Part shown: positions 1 through 7,657 of the stretch, piece after piece
How the letters are laid out: each line of letters begins with the position of its first letter
Numbering within the stretch: position 1 is the first letter of the stretch
Assembly (NCBI GenBank): GCA_963731625.1
Contig: CAVSWH010000001.1
Location: 682,001-746,000, forward strand
Reading direction: 5' to 3'
DNA from: PALSA-555 sp963731625
Lineage (GTDB): Bacteria; Actinomycetota; Acidimicrobiia; IMCC26256; PALSA-555
Length of the DNA: 64,000 nucleotides
Notes under the pieces: generated by a model
Seen by the model: only the letters and a program-made list of their open reading frames with translations
Databases searched by the model: none
Told to the model about the DNA's origin: nothing
Position numbers and translations under genes: made by a program

Positions 1-567
1 GTCGCCGTCGGCGAGCTTGCGACCCGCGACGACCATCTCGAACGTCGACTCGTCGCCGTCCTGGTAGGTGGGGTGGGCGATCCACTCGCCGTCGCGGTGG
101 GCGATGCGCACCGCGCCGATCGGGCCGTTGAACGGGATGCCCGACACCATGAGCGCGGCGGAGGCACCGTTGATCGAGGCGATGTCGTGGGGGTTCTCCA
201 GGTCGGCGCCGAGGATCGTGGCGATGACCTGGACCTCGTTGCGGAAGCCTTCGGGGAAGGAGGGGCGCAGCGGGCGGTCGGTGAGCCGGCAGGTCAGGAC
301 GGCCTGCTCGCCGGGGCGGCCCTCCCGCCGGAAGAACGAGCCGGGGATCTTCCCGGCGGCGTACATGCGCTCCTCGACGTCCACGGTGAGCGGGAAGAAG
401 TCGATGCCTTCCCGCGGCTTGCTCGTGACGACCGTGGACAACAGGGTGGTCTCGCCGAGCTGGACGACGACGGCGCCGTTGGCGAGCGGGGCGAGGCGCC
501 CCGTCTCGAACGACATGGTCTTGCCGTCGGGCGTGACCGCGCCGGCGACTCGAATGGCTTCAGGCAC
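1..567 (-). CDS. pnp: Polyribonucleotide nucleotidyltransferase (PNPase), N-terminal part
   Basis: PNPase degrades RNA 3'-to-5' by phosphorolysis and also makes guanosine pentaphosphate in actinobacteria. Only the first 189 codons are present; the gene runs off the left edge. The product opens with the typical N-terminal RNase PH-like domain: a segment reading SFETGRLAPLANGAVVV, then TTLLSTVVTSKPREGIDFFP, GKIPGSFFRREGRPGE and RLTDRPLRPSFPEGF, which hold the conserved arginines and FFRREGRP loop of the family. I chose GTG at 567, preceded by a GAGAGGAG ribosome-binding site. It lies downstream of rpsO in the same direction, the usual pairing, in which PNPase often autoregulates through the rpsO-pnp leader. 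Confidence 0.96.
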   Translation of the reverse strand, partial: MPEAIRVAGAVTPDGKTMSFETGRLAPLANGAVVVQLGETTLLSTVVTSKPREGIDFFPLTVDVEERMYAAGKIPGSFFRREGRPGEQAVLTCRLTDRPLRPSFPEGFRNEVQVIATILGADLENPHDIASINGASAALMVSGIPFNGPIGAVRIAHRDGEWIAHPTYQDGDESTFEMVVAGRKLADGD

Positions 568-684
568 GGGAACGTGCTCCTCTCATGACGGGCGGAGCGA
601 CGGTTCCCAGTGGTCAGGGTCCAGACGAGGCGACCGCCAGGCGGCACCTCAGCCGGGCACTGGCGACTGACAACCGGCGCTCGG

Positions 685-942
685 TTAGCGACGCAGACCG
701 AGCTTGGCGATGAGCGCCCGGTACCGCTCGACGTCGTTGCGTCGGAGGTAGTCGAGCAACCGACGGCGGCGACCGACCATCGTGAGCAGCCCACGGCGCG
801 AGTGATGGTCCTTGGTGTGGACCTTCAGGTGCTCCGTGAGGTGGTTGATCCGCTCGGTGAGCAGCGCGATCTGCACCTCCGGCGAGCCCGTGTCGGTCTC
901 GTGGAGGCGATGGTCGGCGATGGTGGCCGTCGTGTCGGGCAT
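685..942 (-). CDS. rpsO: 30S ribosomal protein S15
   Basis: S15 binds the central domain of 16S rRNA early in small-subunit assembly. The 85-residue product carries the family motifs TGSPEVQIALLTERI, LTEHLKVHTKDHHSRRGL and the basic RRRRLLDYLRRND, followed by the C-terminal YRALIAKLGLRR. ATG at 942 gives an N-terminus (MPDTTATIADHRLHETDTGS) of about the usual length; a longer reading frame upstream is unlikely because it enters ribF antisense-like composition. It sits between ribF and pnp as in many bacteria. Confidence 0.97.
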   Translation of the reverse strand: MPDTTATIADHRLHETDTGSPEVQIALLTERINHLTEHLKVHTKDHHSRRGLLTMVGRRRRLLDYLRRNDVERYRALIAKLGLRR

Positions 943-1012
943 GTGAAGCAAGGTCTGCGTAACTCGGGCCAGGGTACCAGAGCCGCCGCCGGACGCCCCG
1001 AGCCGGCCGCGC

Positions 1013-1972
1013 TCAGAGGCCGAAGACCACTCGGCAGGCCTCGACGTCGCGGCGGATCTGGGCCACGAGCGCCTCGACGCTGTCGAAGCGATCTTCACCG
1101 CGGAGGTGCTCGACGAAGCGCACCTTCACCGCCTGGTCGTAGAGGTCGCCGTCGAAGTCGAGGACGTGCACCTCGAGCAGCGACTGCTCGGCGTCGGCGT
1201 AGAAGGTGGGGCGGCGCCCGAGCGAGATCGCGCCGACCCGCTCGACGCCGTCCTCGGCGAGGAACGTCCCGGCGTAGATGCCGTCGGCGGGCAGGCAGGT
1301 GCGGCTCGGGGGCGACACGTTCGCCGTCGGGAAGGACAGCGCGCGGCCTCGCCCGTCGCCGCGCACGACCGTGCCCCGCACCTCGTACGGGCGGGGTGGC
1401 CGGCCGAGCATCGCCGCGACGTGGCCGACGGCGCCCTCGGCGAGGAGCCGACGGATCTCGGTCGACGAGTACGGCGTCCCGCCGCGGTCGCCGACGACGG
1501 GGATGAGGCCGAGCCCGAGCACCTCGAAGCCGAGCTCGGCGCCCATCTGCTCGAGCAGCCGGACCGAGCCGTGGCGCCGGTAGCCGAAGTGGAAGTCGGC
1601 GCCGACGACGACGCGCGTGGCGTGCAGCCCGCGCACGAGGATCGTCTCGACGAACTCCTCGGCCGGCTCGTGGCTGCGCGCCTCGTCGAAGGTGAGCACG
1701 GCGGTCGTGTCCACATAGCCGGTCGCGGCGAGCAGCTCGAGCTTCTGCTCGAGCGTGGTGAGCAGACACGGCGCCGATTCGGGTCGCACGACCTCGGCGG
1801 GGTGGCGATCGAAGGTGAGGCACACCGCACTGTGGCCCCGCGCCGTCGCGCCCTCGCGGACGAGGCGCAGCACCGCCTGGTGGCCGAGGTGGACCCCGTC
1901 GTAGGCGCCGATCGTCACGACCGCGCCGTCCGGGTCGGGCTCGTAGCCCTCGAGGTCGGTGACGACCTGCAT
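1013..1972 (-). CDS. ribF: Bifunctional riboflavin kinase / FAD synthetase
   Basis: RibF phosphorylates riboflavin to FMN and adenylylates FMN to FAD in the cytoplasm. The 319-residue product has the N-terminal FAD synthetase nucleotidyltransferase motif GAYDGVHLGHQAVL near residue 22 and VVVGADFHFGYRRHG in the middle, with SSTEIRRLL closing that domain. The C-terminal riboflavin kinase domain has RGDGRGRALSFPTANV (the PTAN motif) and VGAISLGRRPTF, ending with VEHLRGEDRFDS. The ATG at 1972 overlaps the truB stop by one base (ATGA), so the two are translationally coupled. Confidence 0.96.
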   Translation of the reverse strand: MQVVTDLEGYEPDPDGAVVTIGAYDGVHLGHQAVLRLVREGATARGHSAVCLTFDRHPAEVVRPESAPCLLTTLEQKLELLAATGYVDTTAVLTFDEARSHEPAEEFVETILVRGLHATRVVVGADFHFGYRRHGSVRLLEQMGAELGFEVLGLGLIPVVGDRGGTPYSSTEIRRLLAEGAVGHVAAMLGRPPRPYEVRGTVVRGDGRGRALSFPTANVSPPSRTCLPADGIYAGTFLAEDGVERVGAISLGRRPTFYADAEQSLLEVHVLDFDGDLYDQAVKVRFVEHLRGEDRFDSVEALVAQIRRDVEACRVVFGL

Positions 1973-2862
1973 CACGCCGGATCGGGGCTCGCCACGACCA
2001 CCGTCGGCTTGAAGCCCGCCGAGCGCCGCTCGTAGATGGCGAGGAGCCCGCTGCCGGGGCCGACGAGCGCGAACGGGCCCGGTCCGGTCGCCGCGGGCAG
2101 GGCCGAGCACGGGAACGTCATGCCGTGGCACACGCCGCGCGCCTGCTCCTCGTCGACCTCGACCCGCTCGAGGTCGCGCACCGCGGCCGCCGGCTCGAGG
2201 ACCGCCGCGTCCGGTGCGCGTTCGACCGCTTCGAGCGTGCGGGCCTCGTCGAGGCCGAAGGACCCGATGGCGAGGCGGCGGAGCGCGTCGAGGTGGGCGC
2301 AGCCGCCGAGCGCCGAGCCGAGGTCGGCGGCAAGGGAGCGGACGTAGGTGCCGGCGCTGCACTCCACGAGGATCGTCGCCACGGGGTACGGCCCGGGCTG
2401 GAAGCCCTCGACGGCGAGACGCTCGACGTGCACGGCGCGGGGCGCGCGCTCCACCTCCTCGCCGCGGCGGGCGAGATCGTGGAGGCGCCGGCCGCCGACG
2501 CGCAGCGCGCTCACCATCGGCGGGACCTGCTGGAGGTCGCCGACGAATCGGGTCGCGGCGTCGTCGACCTGCTCGCGGGTCACCGGCAGCGGGCGACGGT
2601 CGAGCACCGCGCCGGACGCGTCGAGCGTGCTCGTCGCGACGCCGAACATGACGTCGCCCCGGTAGACCTTCGGGCGGTCCTGGAGGTAGCGCAGCAGCCG
2701 GGTGACCCGCCCGAGCCCGACGAGCAGCACGCCGGTCGCGTCAGGGTCGAGCGTGCCGGCGTGCCCGACGCGGCGTTGCGCGTAGACGCGCCGCAGGCGC
2801 GCGACGACGTCGTGGGAGGTGCAGCCCGCCGGCTTGTCCACCACGACGAGGCCGTCGCGCAT
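1972..2862 (-). CDS. truB: tRNA pseudouridine-55 synthase TruB
   Basis: TruB isomerises U55 in the T-loop of tRNAs. The 296-residue product begins with DGLVVVDKPAGCTSHDVV, followed by RRVGHAGTLDPDATGVLLV, which contains the catalytic aspartate of the GTLDPxATG motif at about residue 39. KVYRGDVMFGVATSTLD and CSAGTYVRSLAADLG are the other conserved blocks, and a C-terminal PUA-like region follows. The gene lies 6 nt after nrnA and overlaps ribF by one base, in the conserved order rbfA-nrnA-truB-ribF. Confidence 0.96.
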   Translation of the reverse strand: MRDGLVVVDKPAGCTSHDVVARLRRVYAQRRVGHAGTLDPDATGVLLVGLGRVTRLLRYLQDRPKVYRGDVMFGVATSTLDASGAVLDRRPLPVTREQVDDAATRFVGDLQQVPPMVSALRVGGRRLHDLARRGEEVERAPRAVHVERLAVEGFQPGPYPVATILVECSAGTYVRSLAADLGSALGGCAHLDALRRLAIGSFGLDEARTLEAVERAPDAAVLEPAAAVRDLERVEVDEEQARGVCHGMTFPCSALPAATGPGPFALVGPGSGLLAIYERRSAGFKPTVVVASPDPA

Positions 2863-2868
2863 CGCACC

Positions 2869-3828
2869 TCAGAGCGCGGCGCGGATGGCCGCGACGGTCG
2901 CCGGGATGTCGTCGTGGGACGTGAACCCGGCGGCGAAGCGGTGGCCGCCGCCGCCGTGGCCCTCGGCGATGCGGCGCACGTCGACCTCGCCGAGCGAGCG
3001 CAGGCTCACCCGGATCGTGCCGTCGGCCTCCTCCTTCAGCACGCAGGTGACCTCGGCCTCCGCGGTGCGCCGCAGGATGTCGATGAGGCCCTCGACCTCG
3101 TCGAGGGTGACGTCGTGGCGGGCGAGCATCGCCTGGGTGACGGCGGTCCACACGAAGCGCTGGTCGTGGACGAGCTCGGCCTCGGCGAGGGCCTCGCCGA
3201 GCAGGCGCAGATAGGCGAAGCGGTGCTCCTCGAAGAGCGCGCGGGAGAGGCGGGCGACGGGCACGTCGAACTCGGTGAGGCGCCGCGCCAGGTCGAAGAC
3301 CTCGGGGGTCGTCGTGTCGTACTGGAACCGGCCGGTGTCGCAGACGATCGCCGCGTACAGGCACACGGCGGCGTCGCGGTTCAGCGGCAGGCCGAGCGCG
3401 TCGACGAGACGGTGGACGACCCACCCGCTCGCCGCGGCGTCCGCCTCGATGACGTTGATCGTCCCGTACCGGTCGTTCGAGATGTGGTGGTCGATGACCG
3501 CGAGCTCGCGCGCCGCGGTGGCCGCGGGCATGAGGTCGCCGAGACGGTCGAGCGACCCGCAGTCGAAGGTGAGCATGAGCTCGGGCGCGGCCGGGAAGTC
3601 CTCGGGCTTGGTGAGCAGATCGAGGCCGGGGAGCTCGCGGTAGTGCGGCGCGACGATGAACGGCGACGGGAACGACGCGACGACGTGGCGGCCGGCGGCG
3701 CGCAGGACGTGGAAGAGCCCGAGCATCGAGCCGAGCGCGTCGCCGTCGGGCGTGACGTGGCACGCGAGCGCGATCTGGTCGGCGTGGCGCACGGCCGCGG
3801 CCGCGCGGTCGAGCTCGACGTCGCTCAC
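2869..3828 (-). CDS. nrnA: DHH/DHHA1 phosphoesterase, NrnA-type nano-RNase/pAp phosphatase
   Basis: NrnA proteins hydrolyse 2-5-mer oligoribonucleotides and 3'-phosphoadenosine 5'-phosphate; some also cleave cyclic dinucleotide products. The 319-residue protein has all DHH motifs: CHVTPDGDALGSMLGL (motif I), LTFDCGS (motif II), AVIDHHISND (the DHH motif), YAAIVCDTGRFQYD (motif IV), and the DHHA1 substrate-binding glycine motif GHGGGGHRFAAGF near the C-terminus. GTG at 3828 overlaps the rbfA stop by 4 nt. The pAp phosphatase activity would also serve the sulfur-assimilation genes elsewhere in the window, although their reductase looks APS-specific. Confidence 0.93.
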   Translation of the reverse strand: MSDVELDRAAAAVRHADQIALACHVTPDGDALGSMLGLFHVLRAAGRHVVASFPSPFIVAPHYRELPGLDLLTKPEDFPAAPELMLTFDCGSLDRLGDLMPAATAARELAVIDHHISNDRYGTINVIEADAAASGWVVHRLVDALGLPLNRDAAVCLYAAIVCDTGRFQYDTTTPEVFDLARRLTEFDVPVARLSRALFEEHRFAYLRLLGEALAEAELVHDQRFVWTAVTQAMLARHDVTLDEVEGLIDILRRTAEAEVTCVLKEEADGTIRVSLRSLGEVDVRRIAEGHGGGGHRFAAGFTSHDDIPATVAAIRAAL

Positions 3829-4208
3829 TCTTGGTCCTCCCCGCCGCCCCGGTCCGCCCGATGCAGGCCGCGGAGGATCTCCTCCACCCGCTGGCCCCGC
3901 TCGATGGCCGGGTCCTCCCGGAAGTGCAGCTTCGGAAGGTACTTCAGGCGGACCTCCTCCCCCAGCGCGGCCCGCAGGTGCGGCGCGGCGGACCGCAGCG
4001 CGGCGAGGGTGGCCGCGTCGTGGCGTCCGAGGTCGGCGTAGAAGACGGTGGCGTGGCGCAGGTCGGGGCTCACCTCGACGCCGGTCACGGTCACCATCGC
4101 CAGGCGCGGGTCGGAGCAGCGCTCCAGCTCGTCGGCGAGCGCCTCGTGGACGACCTCGTTCACGCGCAGCGTGCGGGCGTACCGGCGGTGCGGGCGAGGG
4201 GGCGGCAC
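3825..4208 (-). CDS. rbfA: 30S ribosome-binding factor A
   Basis: RbfA is a late assembly factor for the 30S subunit, binding near helix 1 and the decoding centre of 16S rRNA. The 127-residue product has the KH-type fold signatures: RVNEVVHEALADELERCSDP, VTVTGVEVSPDLRHATVFYA and the C-terminal VRLKYLPKLHFREDPAIERG. GTG at 4208 follows the DUF503 stop by one base. The protein ends with an acidic HRADRGGGEDQE tail. Confidence 0.95.
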   Translation of the reverse strand: MPPPRPHRRYARTLRVNEVVHEALADELERCSDPRLAMVTVTGVEVSPDLRHATVFYADLGRHDAATLAALRSAAPHLRAALGEEVRLKYLPKLHFREDPAIERGQRVEEILRGLHRADRGGGEDQE

Positions 4209-4209
4209 G

Positions 4210-4518
4210 TCACCACTCCAGGCCGGCGTCGGGCGCGACGAGCTCGGCGCGCTCGACGCGGAGCACCTCGACGGTCCCGACGCGGCGGACGAAGCGCTCG
4301 ATCGTGTCGAGGACCTCCTCGAGCCGTGAGGGGTGGTCGGCGACGGCCGCGACGCCGAGCGCGGCGCGCTGCCAGGTGTCCTGATGGTCGACCTCGGCGA
4401 CGGACACGTGCAGCCGGTGGCGGAGCCCGTCGACGATGGGCCGCACCGCGGCGCGCTTGGTCTTCAACGACCGGCTGTCCGGGACCCAGAGCTCGAAGCG
4501 CAGCGCTGCCGCGTGCAT
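4210..4518 (-). CDS. DUF503 family protein (YlxP-like)
   Basis: Small (102-residue) DUF503/YlxP protein, a family found between infB and rbfA in many Gram-positives; an RNA- or ribosome-related role is suspected but its biochemistry is not settled. Visible signatures are RFELWVPDSRSLKTKRAAVR near the N-terminus and VSVAEVDHQDTWQRAALGVA in the middle. I chose ATG at 4518 rather than the ATG at 4527, because a CACAAT box at 4526-4531 lies 7 nt before 4518 and would overlap the other codon. In this window infB is not upstream: it ends 10.9 kb away, beyond an accessory block. Confidence 0.88.
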   Translation of the reverse strand: MHAAALRFELWVPDSRSLKTKRAAVRPIVDGLRHRLHVSVAEVDHQDTWQRAALGVAAVADHPSRLEEVLDTIERFVRRVGTVEVLRVERAELVAPDAGLEW

Positions 4519-4550
4519 CGACTCCATTGTGCCGGGCTACCGTCGCCCCG
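4519..4550. promoter_or_regulatory. Compact divergent promoter pair, likely leaderless on both sides
   Basis: The 32 bp between DUF503 (minus, ATG 4518) and the secreted-protein gene (plus, ATG 4551) hold a -10-like TACCGT at 4538-4543, 7 nt before ATG 4551, and a CACAAT on the minus strand at 4531-4526, 7 nt before ATG 4518. With transcription starting 6-7 nt after the -10, both messages would begin at or near the start codon. No clear -35 is visible. This is pattern-based inference. Confidence 0.45.
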
Positions 4551-5048
4551 ATGCGACGGTTCCTGCCGGTGGCGGCTGCGTGCGCCGCCCTCGCCGGGCT
4601 CCTGGTGGCCGGCCCACTGGCCTCGCTGGCCGTCGCCCGCGACGCCGACGGCGGCGCCAACCCGGCGACCGACGTCTGCGAGGCGATGGTCAGCAACGCC
4701 CTCGTCGAGTTCCTCGGCGGGCCGCTCCCCGCGCCCCAGCACGGTGCCTGGGCGGGGCACACCTACACGTGCACCTATCCGCTCGCCGGGGGCCAGCTCG
4801 TGCTCACCGTCGACGAGCTCCACACCAAGGCCGCGGCCAAGGCCGCGTACACCCGCCTGCAGCAGGCGACGAAGGACCGGACCCGCCTGAACGGGCTCGG
4901 CAACGCCGCCTACCAGGCGCCCGACGGGACGCTCGTCGCCCGCAAGGACCAGTTCGTCCTCGACGTCGACCCGACCGGCGCGCCGGCCGGCGTCCGCCCC
5001 GCCGACCTGGCGTTCGCCGCGGTCGTCGCCGTCATGGGGTGCTGGTAG
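4551..5048 (+). CDS. Hypothetical secreted protein
   Basis: A 165-residue protein I do not recognise. The N-terminus (MRRFLPVAAACAALAGLLVA) is a clear Sec signal: two arginines, a hydrophobic core to about residue 27, and an Ala-rich cleavage region (SLAVARDADGG). The mature part has two cysteines in NPATDVCEAMV and HTYTCTYPLAGG that could pair and a third at the C-terminus (VMGCW), with a Lys/Ala-rich helix (HTKAAAKAAYTRLQQATKDR) between. The pattern of short strands and a helix resembles small extracytoplasmic DUF3558-like proteins, but this is only an impression. It is the first gene of the accessory block and reads away from DUF503. Confidence 0.72.
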   Translation: MRRFLPVAAACAALAGLLVAGPLASLAVARDADGGANPATDVCEAMVSNALVEFLGGPLPAPQHGAWAGHTYTCTYPLAGGQLVLTVDELHTKAAAKAAYTRLQQATKDRTRLNGLGNAAYQAPDGTLVARKDQFVLDVDPTGAPAGVRPADLAFAAVVAVMGCW

Positions 5049-5066
5049 CCGTGGGCGGCGCGTCGC

Positions 5067-5639
5067 TCATGCGGGCGCACCGCTGAGTCGCCACCAGGCG
5101 GCGGTGTCGGCGGGCGCGAGAGCGTCGGCGAGACGCGGATCGGCGAGCAGGTCGTCGGGGCGCAACCCCGGCAGGACGGTGGCGTGGATCGACTCGGGGA
5201 CGCTCACGACTCGGAGCGCCCACCAGAGCGCCTGGACGTAGCGCTCGGCGAGCGCCGGGCCGTCCCAGTCGTAGAGGCCCCGGTAGACGCCGCGCTCGTC
5301 CTCGCGGAACCAGAGCTTCGAGACAAATCCGGGGAAGCCGACGAACAGCATGGTGTTCAGCTCGCTCTCCCAGCGGAACAGCGTGTGGCCGCGGGAGGTG
5401 TGCACACCCCGGAGCTGGAAGCGCACCACCAGCACGGCGGGTGACGCCGGCGCGGGGCGGTCGACGACCGTCTCGCGGTAGACCACCGCGGTCGTGCCGT
5501 CCGCGAACGCGCACCGTCGTCCGACGTGGCGGCGGGGCTGGTGCACGCGGCCGCGCGCCACGAGGTCGGTCGCGCGCACCGCGCACGACCCGAGCGACCG
5601 CAGCGCCGGGCCGAGCGCGGCGTGGGGCTGCTCGGTCAC
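5067..5639 (-). CDS. Conserved hypothetical protein
   Basis: A 190-residue soluble protein without signal peptide or membrane segment. I do not recognise the family. Notable stretches are the aromatic-rich FRWESELNTMLFVGFPGF, KLWFREDERGVYRGLYDWDG and RYVQALWWALRVVSVP; the mix of short strands and amphipathic helices would fit an alpha/beta-barrel or lipid-handling fold, but no catalytic motif is visible. GTG at 5639 overlaps the stop of the upstream membrane-protein gene by 4 nt (GTGA), so the two form a translationally coupled pair that would share the box at 6336-6350. Confidence 0.75.
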   Translation of the reverse strand: MTEQPHAALGPALRSLGSCAVRATDLVARGRVHQPRRHVGRRCAFADGTTAVVYRETVVDRPAPASPAVLVVRFQLRGVHTSRGHTLFRWESELNTMLFVGFPGFVSKLWFREDERGVYRGLYDWDGPALAERYVQALWWALRVVSVPESIHATVLPGLRPDDLLADPRLADALAPADTAAWWRLSGAPA

Positions 5640-6274
5640 GACGCACCCTGGTGCGTCGGCTCACCTCCGGCCGCCGGCGCGTCGCCGGGTGCAGGGCCCG
5701 ACCCGGCGTCCGCGGCGTGGGGGGCGAGCAGCTCGGTGCGCTCGGACACCCGCCGGGCGTGCCAGAAGCCGAACGCAGCGAAGACGCCGACCACGAACGC
5801 CAGCACGAACGCGGCGATCGCCGCCCAGAACGCGATCTGGCCGAACGTCCAGAAGCCGTACGCCTCAAGGAGGAGGCCGCGCAGAGTCGTGCCGCGGAAC
5901 GACGTCTCGGTCAGGGCGGCGAGCTTGGCGTCGTTCGGGTGCGCCAGCGACTGCGCGCTGAGCTTGGAGTAGACGCCGCCGTAGGGCAGCTCGCTCAGGT
6001 GCACGGCGATGAAGTGGTTGGCGTACGCCTCGGCCTGCGGACCCGTCGTCAGCTGCTGCCCGGCGTACTGGTCGAGGTACGGGCCGATCTTCGGGCTGGC
6101 GAGCGCTGGGCTGCCCTTGGCCGGGAAGAAGATCTCCTGCTGGGCCAACTGGTCGTGGACGTTCGAGTTGGCGAAGCTGGCGCCCCACAGGAGGAGCGCC
6201 CCGGCAACGAGCAGCACGACTACGAGGAGCGCACCGCCGGCGCTGGCGAGGATGTCGAACACTTTGCGACGCAT
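5636..6274 (-). CDS. Predicted membrane protein with two TM segments and an extracytoplasmic loop
   Basis: A 212-residue protein. A first hydrophobic helix (LASAGGALLVVVLLVAGALL) lies at residues 9-30; a loop of about 100 residues follows, then a second helix region (IAFWAAIAAFVLAFVVGVFA) at about 147-168, and a Pro/Ala-rich hydrophilic tail. The loop contains GPQAEAYANHFIAVH and GGVYSKLSAQS, reminiscent of actinobacterial two-TM proteins often mis-labelled as LigA ring-opening dioxygenases. No enzyme motif is seen. A DosR-like box lies 62-76 bp upstream of the ATG, so it is a likely member of the stress regulon together with the downstream gene. Confidence 0.78.
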   Translation of the reverse strand: MRRKVFDILASAGGALLVVVLLVAGALLLWGASFANSNVHDQLAQQEIFFPAKGSPALASPKIGPYLDQYAGQQLTTGPQAEAYANHFIAVHLSELPYGGVYSKLSAQSLAHPNDAKLAALTETSFRGTTLRGLLLEAYGFWTFGQIAFWAAIAAFVLAFVVGVFAAFGFWHARRVSERTELLAPHAADAGSGPAPGDAPAAGGEPTHQGAS

Positions 6275-6335
6275 GCGGGGACCTGCCTTCGTCCGAGGTT
6301 GCCTGCCACGATGACGGGCGGCGCCCGGGCGGCGT

Positions 6336-6350
6336 AGGGGCGAAAGGCCC
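6336..6350 (-). promoter_or_regulatory. DosR-like box A (GGGCCTTTCGCCCCT on minus strand)
   Basis: Near-palindromic 15-mer 62-76 bp upstream of the minus-strand membrane-protein gene at 5636-6274. It shares the GGGnCyTTCGnCCCT pattern with four other sites before genes in 6.3-11 kb. The mycobacterial DosR site has the form GGGACTWWAGTCCC, with natural variants containing TTTCG in the centre. Binding is inferred. Confidence 0.6.
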
Positions 6351-6458
6351 GTTCGGGTGTGACACCGGGCAGCGCGGCCGCGTGGCGGGGAGACGGCCGA
6401 CCGGTCGGAGGGCGTGACGGCGTCGGCGCGGCGCCGGGCGAGCCTGGAGGCGCGGGCC

Positions 6459-6926
6459 CTACTTGACGGTCACGTTGAGCCACATGCCGAGCCGGTAGTG
6501 GCCGGGCAGGTTGCAGACCGCCACGTAGTGGCCCGGTGTGAAGGATTGCGCCGCCGGAACCGACGCGCTGGTGCCGGGGTTCGTGGCGTTGCCGCTGTCG
6601 ACGAGCTTGACCATCAGGGGCGAATCCTCGACCACCTTGCCGTCCGGCCCGATCGGCAGCTGGTTGCCGGGCAGATCGGTGCGAAATACCAGCAGCTCGT
6701 GCGGGACCGTGCCCGAGTTGGTGAGCGCGAACGTGTGCCGCCCGGGGGGCAGGACGGTGGGCATCGAGATGTGGAAGTTCGTCTCGTCGACTCGAACGTC
6801 GCCGACGACGCCTTTCGCCGGCATGGCGGCGAGCACGACGACCACGATGACGCTCGCGGCGAGCACGGTGCCGCACAGGATCAAGGTGCCCTTCACGGCG
6901 GAGAAGGCGGTCCGCAGCTGTCCCAT
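6459..6926 (-). CDS. Membrane-anchored cupredoxin-like copper protein
   Basis: A 155-residue protein with an N-terminal hydrophobic anchor (ILCGTVLAASVIVVVVLAAM, about residues 16-35) and an extracytoplasmic cupredoxin domain. The type-1 copper ligands are visible: His76 in GTVPHELLVF, Cys138, His143 and Met148 in the C-terminal CNLPGHYRLGM motif. Such proteins carry electrons or bind copper outside the membrane; the partner here is unknown. I chose ATG at 6926; the open frame continues upstream but the longer start would cross the regulatory box. A DosR-like box lies 37-51 bp upstream, and the gene is divergent from a universal stress protein. Confidence 0.85.
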   Translation of the reverse strand: MGQLRTAFSAVKGTLILCGTVLAASVIVVVVLAAMPAKGVVGDVRVDETNFHISMPTVLPPGRHTFALTNSGTVPHELLVFRTDLPGNQLPIGPDGKVVEDSPLMVKLVDSGNATNPGTSASVPAAQSFTPGHYVAVCNLPGHYRLGMWLNVTVK

Positions 6927-6962
6927 GGCTGCCGAGCGTCGCGGAGCGCGGCGGCCGAGCCC

Positions 6963-6977
6963 AGGGTCGAAAGTCCC
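6963..6977 (-). promoter_or_regulatory. DosR-like box B (GGGACTTTCGACCCT on minus strand)
   Basis: Located in the 172-bp gap between the cupredoxin gene (ATG 6926, minus) and the universal stress protein gene (ATG 7099, plus). It is 37-51 bp upstream of the first and about 120 bp upstream of the second, so it best suits the cupredoxin but could serve both. It matches the four other boxes except at the variable positions. Confidence 0.62.
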
Positions 6978-7098
6978 GGCGACCGCGGCCTCGCCCGAGG
7001 TCAGACCCGGCCGTGGGAGGCCGTGTGACGTCCGGCCCTGGATCACCGCGTCGACGCGCGCTGGACTGTCGTCACACCGACACGGCGAGGAGCACACG

Positions 7099-7551
7099 AT
7101 GACCGGACGCGAAACCAGCCACGAGGGGCGGATCCTCGTCGGGGTCGACGGATCGGAGGCGTCCGACCAGGCGCTGCAGTGGGCGAGCGACGAGGCCCGG
7201 TTTCGCGGCCTGGCGCTGCACGTCGTGACCTGCTGGTCCTATCCGATGCTGCCGTGGGGCCCGTACCAGCCGCCCCTGGCGGGTGCCGAGTTCGTGCACG
7301 AGGCGCATCTGGTCGCCGAGCAGGCCGTCGAGAAGGTCCTCGGGAGCCACCGCGAGGGCCTCGACGTCACCGTCGACGTGGTCGAGGGCCCAGCTTCGCT
7401 GCGCCTGCTCGACCTCGCGGACGACGCGGCGATGGTCGTGATCGGCTCGCGTGGCCGCGGCGGCTTCGCCGGACTGCTGCTCGGCTCGGTCAGCCAGCAC
7501 CTCGTCGAGCACGCGCCCTGCCCGGTCGTGGTGATCCGCTCCCCCGCCTGA
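7099..7551 (+). CDS. Universal stress protein (UspA family, ATP-binding type)
   Basis: A 150-residue single UspA domain. It starts with RILVGVDGSEASDQALQWA (the conserved Asp of the nucleotide pocket) and ends with the ATP-binding loop VIGSRGRGGFAGLLLGSVSQ, i.e. G-2x-G-9x-G-S, then PCPVVVIR. In mycobacteria several such proteins are DosR targets and bind ATP or cAMP. The ATG at 7099 is preceded by GGCGAGGAG at good spacing. Cytoplasmic. Its position among boxes A-E and next to the two-component genes supports a role in the same stress response. Confidence 0.93.
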   Translation: MTGRETSHEGRILVGVDGSEASDQALQWASDEARFRGLALHVVTCWSYPMLPWGPYQPPLAGAEFVHEAHLVAEQAVEKVLGSHREGLDVTVDVVEGPASLRLLDLADDAAMVVIGSRGRGGFAGLLLGSVSQHLVEHAPCPVVVIRSPA

Positions 7552-7607
7552 CCCGGGACGCCTCCCGGGCCGCACGCGTCGCGAGCACGCGGAGGGACAT
7601 CAGATCT

Positions 7608-7622
7608 GGGACCTTCGGCCCT
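7608..7622 (+). promoter_or_regulatory. DosR-like box C (GGGACCTTCGGCCCT)
   Basis: The 15-mer lies 36-50 bp upstream of the STAS-like gene at 7658, the same distance as the boxes before the cupredoxin and the 10432 gene. A weaker half-match (AGGGTCGGAGTC, about 7646-7657) follows immediately before the start codon. Confidence 0.6.
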
Positions 7623-7657
7623 GCCACGAGGCGTCGGTCTCGGCCAGGGTCGGAGTC

